Source of the DNA: Glaciimonas soli
GTDB lineage: Bacteria > Pseudomonadota > Gammaproteobacteria > Burkholderiales > Burkholderiaceae_D
NCBI RefSeq assembly: GCF_009497155.1
Contig: NZ_WINI01000003.1
Location: 248,001 to 312,000, forward strand
DNA: 64,000 bases
Reading direction: 5' to 3'
Positions 17,238 to 24,607 of the stretch are shown piece by piece (within the stretch, counting starts at the first letter, position 1; the number at the start of each line of letters is the position of its first letter). The position numbers and the translations under genes are program-made. The notes beneath the pieces are model-generated. The model had not been told where the DNA came from and ran no database searches. It was given only the letters and a program-made list of their open reading frames with translations.

Positions 17238-19133
17238 TTACTTAGCTGGGAACACAGTCGGGTTCGCTGTGATGTAAGCATTCAGAGGATCAATCAACAC
17301 GCTTCCGAAGCCTGTTGCAGCGCTCCATGATCCTGTTGAATTGGCTGACATGCCTGGATAAGTAGTACTCCAACCGTTGTAATCAACTGCATCACCGTCG
17401 ACCGATGCGCTACTGACTTTAGCCAACATGCTTGCATTAGCAGAATTGGAAAGCGTGCTGTACAAAGCTGATGCCGGGAAGCCTAAGTTGTTGCTGTGTG
17501 CCGATTCCATACGACCCCAGATACCAACGAACAATGGTGAAGCCATACTAGTACCGCCAACCGTGCCATATGCAACACCATTAGCTGCCTGGTTGATATA
17601 GATGTTGGTACCGCTTGCTGACGCTGCATCGTAGACGATATCAGGCAGACCGCGTGTGGTATGACCTGAACCGATGATAGCGGTAGTCTGCCAGCTCGGC
17701 GCTGTTTCATACTTACTGTAACCACCACCGGTAGCCCAGATACGCACGGCACTACCATCACCAGTTGATGCAGTACCTTCGTTCCATACTGCCTGACCGT
17801 TATATGCGCCAGCCGATGTGGTGAACAGAGCAGTGCCGCCGACTGTCAGAACATAAGGTGAGCTAGCTGGCTCACTGACGTCGTAGGTTTTTCTCTTTGT
17901 AGTGGTATTTGCTACGCCAGGGTTACCTTCGGAGTCAGTGTCGCAGTTGTAGGCACCGGCATCACCTGCTGCAACAGCGAATGTCATACCTTGCGCTACA
18001 GCTTGTTCAAACACTGCATCATCAGCTGCTTGTGAGCCTGATGAATGAGCAGAAGCCTCGCACTCGCCCAACGAGATGTCAACGACGCTGGCGACGTTAG
18101 CAGTTACAGCAGCGTTATAAGCAGCTGTCAGCGGTGCATCTTCCATCGAAGTCGCTACATAGAATATGTATTGTTTTGCACCACCAGCAGTACCGTAGGC
18201 AACTTGACTATCCAACGCCCACTCAACCTCACCGGACTCATCTGTTGTTGGAGTACCGGCGTTGACAACAGTAGGAACCAATGCTGGCAAGCTTGGGTTA
18301 TTGGTGAGGAAAGTAGCAAAGTCTTGCAATGTGTAAGTCATGCTACCTTCAGCGATCGAACCGATAATTGCGTTCGATGCTGCCGGCGTAGTGCTACCAC
18401 CATAAATCCCATAATACTGCGTTGGGGTATGTGCGACTTCTGTACCAGTGGTAGCGAGAGTCGTAGTTCTTGCAGGTTTGCTCATCACGCCACTATGCAT
18501 AGTGTGATGGATTGCAGCATTTTGCAGACCTAGAACTGAACCAATGATATTCGACAATTCTGCTGGCACTTGTGCAGGCTTATCATTGGCGTAAACACTA
18601 CGGCCATGATGTGTGAAGCGTTTCAATGAAGTATTAAACGCTTGCGTTACTGTAGCTGCGGTACCGTCGGCACTGATCAAAGTGTGGTTTGAGCTGACAG
18701 TAATATTTTTGAAACCTGATTTAGTCAAATGCTTAACAACAGCATCAACTTGCGCTTGAGTAGGTGCGTATTGCGCATTGAATTGTGCTGGTGTCAGAAA
18801 CTTGTGAAACACGGCACTACCTGGAGTATTTACGTCAGCAACAAATTTGTCCAATTGTGCTTTGTTACGCAATTGCAGAGCAACGGTAACGCTTTTCAAT
18901 TCACCTGGTGCCATATCTACGGCAATCTTATCCGCAGTAGTTTCAGCACCAGAACTATCGTGCGTTTGTACTTTAGATAAAAATGCGTCTGTTTTTGTCG
19001 ATACCCACGACGAAGTATCAACGGCTGCTTGCGCGCCCATTGCTACACATGCCAGAGAGAGTGCTAATGCCAATGCAGAGATACGCGGGACTGCTAAATC
19101 TCCTGCCTTTGCTGCTGATGCTTTAGATTTCAT
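17238..19133 (-). CDS. Secreted S53 (sedolisin/pro-kumamolisin) peptidase, paralogue B
   Basis: The 631-residue protein starts at MKSKASAAKA and is clearly homologous to paralogue A along its length, including the signal peptide ending AMGAQA and the prodomain. Catalytic residues by motif are E304 and D308 (EVEWALD), D391 (AAGDAG) and S529 (GGTSMASP), so activity is expected. By eye alignment the calcium site is lost: NDV of paralogue A corresponds to AKV here, and GWDAATG corresponds to SWSAATG. The pair looks like a tandem duplication whose members have diverged. Confidence 0.93.
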   Translation of the reverse strand: MKSKASAAKAGDLAVPRISALALALSLACVAMGAQAAVDTSSWVSTKTDAFLSKVQTHDSSGAETTADKIAVDMAPGELKSVTVALQLRNKAQLDKFVADVNTPGSAVFHKFLTPAQFNAQYAPTQAQVDAVVKHLTKSGFKNITVSSNHTLISADGTAATVTQAFNTSLKRFTHHGRSVYANDKPAQVPAELSNIIGSVLGLQNAAIHHTMHSGVMSKPARTTTLATTGTEVAHTPTQYYGIYGGSTTPAASNAIIGSIAEGSMTYTLQDFATFLTNNPSLPALVPTVVNAGTPTTDESGEVEWALDSQVAYGTAGGAKQYIFYVATSMEDAPLTAAYNAAVTANVASVVDISLGECEASAHSSGSQAADDAVFEQAVAQGMTFAVAAGDAGAYNCDTDSEGNPGVANTTTKRKTYDVSEPASSPYVLTVGGTALFTTSAGAYNGQAVWNEGTASTGDGSAVRIWATGGGYSKYETAPSWQTTAIIGSGHTTRGLPDIVYDAASASGTNIYINQAANGVAYGTVGGTSMASPLFVGIWGRMESAHSNNLGFPASALYSTLSNSANASMLAKVSSASVDGDAVDYNGWSTTYPGMSANSTGSWSAATGFGSVLIDPLNAYITANPTVFPAK

Positions 19134-19324
19134 TTTTTTTATTCCTCTAAAAGTAAACAACATGGATAACAGCTCACAACATAAAAACGCTTGAACATTT
19201 CCCTGCATACCATCCAAAATGGGATGTATGCCTGATGAAAGTCTCCCTGCAAAACTACAACCATGGAGTTTCCAAACACAACAGATGTGAAGATGCACAC
19301 GGTTGCAGGAAGCAGCCTTACACG

Positions 19325-19348
19325 AGTACGCCAAGCGTCAGATTTGCA
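19325..19348 (-). ncRNA. Conserved leader block of S53 paralogue B
   Basis: The minus strand has TGCAAATCTGACGC then TTGGCGTACT, with a potential ACGC-TTG-GCGT stem. It corresponds to the block at 16351-16374. Immediately 5' is a second hairpin, ATCGCAG/CTGCGAT. It lies 192 nt before the start codon of the peptidase. Confidence 0.4.
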
Positions 19349-19392
19349 TCGCAGATCGGCTGCGATACAGGGGGTAACGAACAGCTAGTTCG

Positions 19393-19533
19393 TTATTGGG
19401 ACGGTCGTTGCGTGATCTCCGAGGATCGCGCAATCGGTACCGAAATACGGGGGGATTGGTGGGAAGAACACAAACTTTGTTCGTATTGCGACTGCAGAAA
19501 AACTGTCAGTTCTAAAGACTTAACGCACGTCAT
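19393..19533 (-). CDS. Candidate 46-residue leader ORF upstream of S53 paralogue B
   Basis: ATG at 19533 follows the same AAAAGGGAATAGTG as in the leader of paralogue A and opens a 46-codon frame starting MTCVKSLEL and ending ITQRPSQ. Alignment with the other leader ORF gives identical MTCV, FLQ, PI and SS positions and several conservative changes. Inside the ORF, TTGCGCGATC and GATCACGCAA can form a near-perfect 10-bp hairpin, so the segment could act as RNA, peptide or both. No known family is recognised. Confidence 0.45.
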   Translation of the reverse strand: MTCVKSLELTVFLQSQYEQSLCSSHQSPRISVPIARSSEITQRPSQ

Positions 19534-19828
19534 CACTATTCCCTTTTAAGGACTACGACACGACAGCATTACGCTTGTGAGGTAAGTGTCGCTACAAGTT
19601 ATTTTCTAGCATCCCACAATTCATATAAATCATATTACGAGTCTAGAATAAAACTTAAATTTCCATATGGCAATAATTATTTATCCTTTTTTACAAAAAA
19701 TATCCTGTAAATTCGCATTTTTTTCACAAAAAAATAAAAAATTCAGCGACCAAATCAGACACAAAAAGATACATACAATTCCCGTTGTTGTATGACACAA
19801 ATTTGTCTCTGATTTACTCTTCACTATT
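19534..19828. other. Intergenic region upstream of the S53 paralogue B leader
   Basis: This A+T-rich stretch of about 295 bp separates the S53 transcription unit from the TPR lipoprotein gene. The part next to the leader (19534-19610) shares CTTAAAAGGG and GCGACACTTAC with the region upstream of paralogue A. The remainder (19610-19828) holds no gene or clear structure. Confidence 0.5.
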
Positions 19829-20323
19829 TTAACGAGCGACAGGCTGACTGCGTTTGGCTTGTTCAAATACTGGCCCCCACAGTGGATGACCTTGCTCGCC
19901 GGGCGCCAGTGCAAAGGTCGGATCCAGTTTCAGCGCTTTTTGAAATTCCAGTTTGCACAGCTTCTTTCGTGACGTCACACAATAGCTAAACGCCATATAT
20001 TTCAACGCCTCTGTTTGCGTGTTCTTATCTGCGGTCCAAATTTCTGGCGCACTACGCAAACGTTTAATGGCGGCGCTATAACTACCGCGATCATACAAAT
20101 CAATACCGCTCTTTAACGCGTTAGACGCTGCGACTTCAGCCGCACTCGGCGTACTGATGGCGGGCGCCGCAACCGGCGCGCTAAGCGCAGGTTGCGGTGT
20201 CGTCAGATTAGCGCCGTCAGCTCCGTCGGTGCTTGCACAGCCAGCCAGTTGCAAGATGCATGCTGAGAAAAAAATGTGCGCGCATGCGTGCAAAGCAGTG
20301 CGTCGATATGAAGGTTTTGTCAT
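19829..20323 (-). CDS. TPR-like lipoprotein of the T6SS-type phosphorylation module
   Basis: The 164-residue protein starts at MTKPSYRRTA, has a signal peptide with lipobox LAGC, an Ala/Pro-rich linker, and a TPR-like helical C-terminus (SGIDLYDRGSYSAAIKRLR, later LEFQKALKLDP). It is the last gene of the FHA-phosphatase-kinase group. Small TPR lipoproteins occur beside such genes in some type VI loci, so an envelope scaffold role is inferred. An upstream in-frame start would lie close to a palindromic repeat and was not used. The ribosome site is weak. Confidence 0.7.
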   Translation of the reverse strand: MTKPSYRRTALHACAHIFFSACILQLAGCASTDGADGANLTTPQPALSAPVAAPAISTPSAAEVAASNALKSGIDLYDRGSYSAAIKRLRSAPEIWTADKNTQTEALKYMAFSYCVTSRKKLCKLEFQKALKLDPTFALAPGEQGHPLWGPVFEQAKRSQPVAR

Positions 20324-20383
20324 TTTGAGATTGGTTATTAACTGTGAAAAAAAACGTTTAGATTCGGTGTATCGATGCAGATG

Positions 20384-20545
20384 GTAAGTAAGTCGCAAAA
20401 ACTGATGCGAGATTTTAAACCATCTTCTTCAGCAACCAGACCTTGTCATCATCACGAACGCGGGGATCCAGGTTGTATAACATGGATCCCCGCGTTCGCG
20501 AAAATGACGAGGTCATTTTCAAATCGATTATTTAGTATTACTTAC
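20384..20545. repeat. Intergenic palindromic repeat, family 2, copy 1
   Basis: This 162-bp element lies between the kinase and the lipoprotein gene. The inner stem CGAACGCGGGGATCCA with its exact complement gives 16 paired bases around a 12-base loop. Outer ends are GTAAGTAA/TTACTTAC, with partly complementary arms between. It may be a REP-type element or a non-autonomous palindromic transposon relic. Confidence 0.8.
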
Positions 20546-20589
20546 AACAATGTCTAAACGATTTTTTGGGCTCTATCTATTTCTATCTA

Positions 20590-22263
20590 TTATTTAGTAG
20601 AAGAAAAATCTACATCAATATGCTGCATTTTTTTCTTGTCGCTAGTGATGTTGATGGTACGTGATGCGAACTGTGGGTTACTGATTTTTATCTGATGCTT
20701 CCCTTCCGACAAAACCAGCTTTTTCAAAGGAGGACTCACGCCGCGCATATTGCCATCGACTGTCACAGTTCCCCAAGGTTTAATAGAAAGAGTAATGATG
20801 TCGGTGGTATGCGGCGGCTCCTTAACGGCCGCTGGCGATACAGTTTCAGATTCCGGCAACGCCGCCAACACTTCCGTATCCTGATGCGATTTATCAGATA
20901 GGTCAGGTGATTTTTCGATGACTGCTTGCGCATTACTTGCTGTACCCAAATCAGGTGCACGCACTGTAGCTGTCGGTGCAGCTACAGGAGTGACGCTAGC
21001 TGGAGAGACAGCAGCAGCGGTTGCTTTAGTTGCTGCTTCAATTGTTGTCGGTATTGCAGTCGCTACCGTTGGTGCGGTTGCGGAGGAGTCAAACAAGAAG
21101 TAGCCGAACGTACAAATCACGCCTATCATTAACGCCACCAACAATGTCATGGCGTGTTTAAAACTGAGCGTTTGATCCAGTCGCGGCAGCACTGTATGCC
21201 ACCATTTCTTTGTTTGCTTCCTGTGTTTCCTGGTGCCCGAATCTGCGCTGCCGGTGCTGCGCCGCGGCGTTGGTATTGCCACTAAAAGCTGCAGGCTTAA
21301 CAGGCGTCGAAATTCCTCGATCGACTGCGGTCGATCTTCTGGATTGACAGATAAACCAAGATCAATCGCCGACAAAAATCCCATGCTAAAACCCCGCTCG
21401 CGAAATTCCGGCACCTGTGCCAAAGGAACGATCGGGTCTTTGATCATGCGCGCCACCGAAGTTGGCGGAGCCGTGTTGGTGATCGCAAAATAAACTACTG
21501 CACACAAAGAATAGATATCAGTCCATGGGCCTTGCTTCATGCTGACGTCATCGGCGTACTGCTCTATCGGTGCATAACCTGGCTTTAAAATCACGGTTAA
21601 CGAGTGCGTCATGTCGCCAATAAGCTGTCGGGCTGCGCCAAAATCCAGTAGCACAGCCTCACCACTTTTTTGGATCATGATGTTGTCAGGCGAAATATCC
21701 CTATGCAAAATATTGACGCGATACATGGCATCTAACGCCTCCAGCATCGGCTTCAGCATATTTTTCAGCCATATTTCAGTAACCACTTCCGGCGTATTTT
21801 TGACGACGCTGCGTAGCGTACGTCCATCGTAATAACGCATCGCCATATAGCCGGTGTTGTTTTGCTCCCAGAAACGATAAACCTTGATCAACGCCGGATG
21901 ATCGAACTGTGCCAACAAGCGCGCTTCATTAATGAAGCTTTTCAATCCCAGAGCAAACGTTTCCTGATGTCGCGAAGAGCGAACCGTCACTTTTTGGTTG
22001 ACACCGCGCCCGGCAAATGCGCCCGGCATGTATTCTTTAATCGCCACCATACGACGCAACGATTTATCAAAAGCAAAATAGACAATCCCGAAACCACCCT
22101 CGCCTATCACGCCAAGGATCTTGAAATCAGCTAAACGCGTCCCTTTTTGCAAGCAATTTTCTTCGCTCAATTCGACCTCATCCGAAGTCACGAGAGATAG
22201 ACCCGGCTTAATCGGCATGGCCGCTTTGGCATTGCGCACGTTTGCATTTAATTCAGTTGTCAT
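20590..22263 (-). CDS. Transmembrane Ser/Thr protein kinase (PpkA/Stk1-like) with PEGA domain
   Basis: The kinase probably phosphorylates the adjacent FHA protein, as in T6SS threonine-phosphorylation pathways. In 557 residues it has the glycine loop GEGGFG (54-59), catalytic K76 (VAIK), catalytic loop HRDISPDN (187-194, with Ser where eukaryotic kinases have Lys) and DFG (207-209). One membrane span follows at about 371-391, then an Ala/Thr-rich linker and a C-terminal PEGA-like domain (about 488-553). The start is 5 bp after the phosphatase stop; a longer frame would overlap that gene. Confidence 0.9.
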   Translation of the reverse strand: MTTELNANVRNAKAAMPIKPGLSLVTSDEVELSEENCLQKGTRLADFKILGVIGEGGFGIVYFAFDKSLRRMVAIKEYMPGAFAGRGVNQKVTVRSSRHQETFALGLKSFINEARLLAQFDHPALIKVYRFWEQNNTGYMAMRYYDGRTLRSVVKNTPEVVTEIWLKNMLKPMLEALDAMYRVNILHRDISPDNIMIQKSGEAVLLDFGAARQLIGDMTHSLTVILKPGYAPIEQYADDVSMKQGPWTDIYSLCAVVYFAITNTAPPTSVARMIKDPIVPLAQVPEFRERGFSMGFLSAIDLGLSVNPEDRPQSIEEFRRLLSLQLLVAIPTPRRSTGSADSGTRKHRKQTKKWWHTVLPRLDQTLSFKHAMTLLVALMIGVICTFGYFLFDSSATAPTVATAIPTTIEAATKATAAAVSPASVTPVAAPTATVRAPDLGTASNAQAVIEKSPDLSDKSHQDTEVLAALPESETVSPAAVKEPPHTTDIITLSIKPWGTVTVDGNMRGVSPPLKKLVLSEGKHQIKISNPQFASRTINITSDKKKMQHIDVDFSSTK

Positions 22264-22267
22264 AAAT

Positions 22268-23068
22268 TTATACGATAAAAATAGTAAGTGCCGTACAGTT
22301 GTCGCGCGAGCGCGATGCAGTGGCTGCAGCATTTTTCTGTACGATCTGTGCCATCCGGTTTAACCATTCTGTGGCGTTATCGGTTGACGCGATTGCATCG
22401 ACCATCTCATTTTCCGTGATCCATTCCCAAAAGCCATCTGTGCATAGCAGCAGAGCATCGCCGGCCTCGATATCCAGCGCGGGGGTTACTTCCACCCCAA
22501 CATCCCCTTCTGCTCCGATCGCGGCAAACAAGATGCTGCGTCGTGGATGGTGACGTAATTGATCGACGCTGCAGTGTCCTGCCTCGACAAATTGTTGTAC
22601 CAGGCTATGATCTTTTGTGACGCTAACCAGTTGCTTGTCGCGGAACACATAAATCCGCGTGTCTCCCATATGAGCGAATACCATGCAACGATTTTTTTGA
22701 TCGATCAATACTGCGGCAATGGTCGCGCTCATCTCTTTCAGACCCGGCTCTGCGCGTTGGCGTTGTGCCAGATGCGTCTCTGCCGCGGCGATATACGATT
22801 GCAATGCGCGAGCGCCGAATGATTGCTCCTGGCGGAAACGGTTTATCACCGTTTCCACCACGATCCGCGCGGCCACTTCGCCGCCCAGTTTACTGCCGAT
22901 GCCATCCGCAATCACCATACAAGCCAAATCATCCTGCAGCATACTGCCGAGCGCATCCTGATTCAGCCGGCGATCACCGACGTACGTAAGTTGCGCACCG
23001 TCCAGCCTTAATGGCTGTACGACTGGCAGCGGTGCCGTAGCACCGCTGCCATGCAGCGCGTCAACCAT
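22268..23068 (-). CDS. PP2C-family protein phosphatase (PppA/Stp1-like)
   Basis: This 266-residue metal-dependent phosphatase probably reverses the action of the downstream kinase. Motifs are DRRLNQDA (metal-binding region), VIADGIGSKLGGE (variant of DGMGG), HMGDTRIY, KDHSLVQQFVEAG and CTDGFWEWI. It overlaps the FHA gene by 8 bp and is followed 5 bp later by the kinase gene, so the three are coupled. Length is normal for bacterial PP2C proteins. Confidence 0.92.
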   Translation of the reverse strand: MVDALHGSGATAPLPVVQPLRLDGAQLTYVGDRRLNQDALGSMLQDDLACMVIADGIGSKLGGEVAARIVVETVINRFRQEQSFGARALQSYIAAAETHLAQRQRAEPGLKEMSATIAAVLIDQKNRCMVFAHMGDTRIYVFRDKQLVSVTKDHSLVQQFVEAGHCSVDQLRHHPRRSILFAAIGAEGDVGVEVTPALDIEAGDALLLCTDGFWEWITENEMVDAIASTDNATEWLNRMAQIVQKNAAATASRSRDNCTALTIFIV

Positions 23069-24212
23069 GGCGTTGTTCTTGCCCAGGCAGAAATTTATCT
23101 ACCGCTTCCGGCTCTTTCGGTGCCTGTTGTTGCGCTGGTTGTGCTGGCTGCGCTTGCTGTTTTAGACGATCCACTTCCTGCTCATAGGTATGCAAGAATG
23201 CCTTACCAAACAACATTTGAAAATCATCTTGCGATTGCTGATGGATTTTTTGAAACAAAGTCGTATAAGCGTCCCACAATTTGGCTTTGCGATTGGCGGG
23301 GAAAATGCCATCTAACAGGCCAATTTTCGTTAAACCCTTTTGCATCAACTCTGGATTGAAGCGCTTGAGCAACTGATGCATAGATGCCCGCATACCAGCG
23401 ACCACACCAATTTGATGGGCGCGCAAATCTTCATACGCATCGTGCATGGCTTCATTCGGCCCCATAAAACCAGGCATTTTTTTACGCAACATTTGCGTCA
23501 AGACGGTTTCCGCGTCAGAGAAAAATTTCAGCGGATTATTATTTCTTACCACTACTTGTGTCACATCGACATGCGCCTCGCGTCGCACCAACGTGCGCAA
23601 AGCATTGAGATCTATCGTTCCCTGTACCGCTGTCGCCAATAATTTTCCCAATGTTTCCATCAGCTCCGGCGTCAGTTTTGGTAACTGCGCTGAAGATGCT
23701 CCCGACGATAATGTGGCAACGGAAATTCCAGCACCATGAAAAAATGCCTGCATCAAGGCCTGGTGATCATCGCTGTGTTCAGATTCATTTTTATGGTCAG
23801 CTGTGCTGACCGGTGCTGTTAAATGCAATTCCGGATGCAATGCATCTGAAGCCGCCTGCTCAGTTGCCGACAACGAAATGCCATGATCAACGATAGAGAA
23901 CGCTGCTTCCGCACGTAATTTATACAAACCGACCGTCATTTCATCGCCAATGTGTAGCGCGTAATCTCGATCCGGCGTCAGTTCCACGCCGTTCAGATGC
24001 ATCGGACTGGCATAGCTAAGATTGATTACGCTGTGATTGATACCATCGCTTTTGAACAACGCCTGCGTTTGCGAAACGACATTTTTCGGATCGGCCAACA
24101 CCAGACAATTATCAGTTCCACGTCCCATGGTTCTGCCGGCTTGATCAAAGACCGCAGACAACGAAATGGGCGGTGTAATTCCATTGTAAGAAATAACAGA
24201 AATTTTAATCAT
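23061..24212 (-). CDS. T6SS-type FHA domain protein (Fha/TagH/ImpI-like)
   Basis: Fha proteins are phosphothreonine-binding scaffolds that switch on type VI secretion. The 383-residue call starts at MIKISVISYN. The N-terminal FHA domain shows TMGRGTDNCLVL and a later HLNG; the family's usual S-R-x-H-A is SQTQA here, so Arg and His are replaced. The C-terminal domain (PLKFFSDAETVLTQML, FMGPNEAMHDAYEDLRAHQ) is the T6SS-associated FHA C-terminal region. A longer upstream frame would translate a palindromic repeat and is rejected. It is the first gene of the module. Confidence 0.88.
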   Translation of the reverse strand: MIKISVISYNGITPPISLSAVFDQAGRTMGRGTDNCLVLADPKNVVSQTQALFKSDGINHSVINLSYASPMHLNGVELTPDRDYALHIGDEMTVGLYKLRAEAAFSIVDHGISLSATEQAASDALHPELHLTAPVSTADHKNESEHSDDHQALMQAFFHGAGISVATLSSGASSAQLPKLTPELMETLGKLLATAVQGTIDLNALRTLVRREAHVDVTQVVVRNNNPLKFFSDAETVLTQMLRKKMPGFMGPNEAMHDAYEDLRAHQIGVVAGMRASMHQLLKRFNPELMQKGLTKIGLLDGIFPANRKAKLWDAYTTLFQKIHQQSQDDFQMLFGKAFLHTYEQEVDRLKQQAQPAQPAQQQAPKEPEAVDKFLPGQEQRHG

Positions 24213-24244
24213 GAGATGAGCTAAGAATGAGACTATAAATCGAG

Positions 24245-24383
24245 GTAAGTAAGAGCCGACAACCGTTTTGAAAATGACCTGATCATTCCCGGAAACGCGG
24301 GTACCCATGTTACGCAACCTGGATTCCCGCATCCGCGAGGATGACGGAGGTATTTTTTAAATCGCCTATCTGCTTTTACTTAC
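24245..24383. repeat. Intergenic palindromic repeat, family 2, copy 2
   Basis: The 139-bp element begins GTAAGTAAGAGC and ends GCTTTTACTTAC, with about 35-bp imperfect complementary arms. The inner pair is CCCGGAAACGCGGG and CCCGCATCCGCG. It is directly upstream of the FHA gene, so it lies in the 5' region of the phosphorylation module. Confidence 0.8.
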
Positions 24384-24562
24384 AAACGTATCCGATTACA
24401 GACAGCAATTCTTATGCCCAACTAGATGGCGTTTAAGCAGCCATTTCGACGGGGAAACAGCAGGATTTTGGGTTATGCAATCGGCAGCCTGCCCTAGGCT
24501 GTCACTGCAAGTGAAAAAAATTGTCAGCTTTTGTGACAACAAAACAAGAAATCAATAAAAAA

Positions 24563-24596
24563 GCCGCCTATGCAAACATAGACGGCTTTTTTTATT
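24563..24596. terminator. Bidirectional intrinsic terminator after topB
   Basis: GCCGCCTATG and CATAGACGGC form a 10-bp stem with one mismatch and a 4-base loop. T-runs occur on both strands (TTTTTTTATTTT on plus and TTTTTTATT on minus). The element begins 12 bp after the topB stop. Confidence 0.88.
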
Positions 24597-24607
24597 TTCG
24601 TGAAAAT

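Noticed and set aside
14338-19133. One S53 gene broken into two by frameshift
   Set aside because: Both genes are full length with their own signal peptide, prodomain, catalytic residues and leader, so they are paralogues.
24213-24332. N-terminal extension of the FHA protein by 40 codons
   Set aside because: The extension translates the family 2 palindrome (MRESRLRNMGTRVSGND is a typical spurious REP translation); the domain starts at MIKISV.
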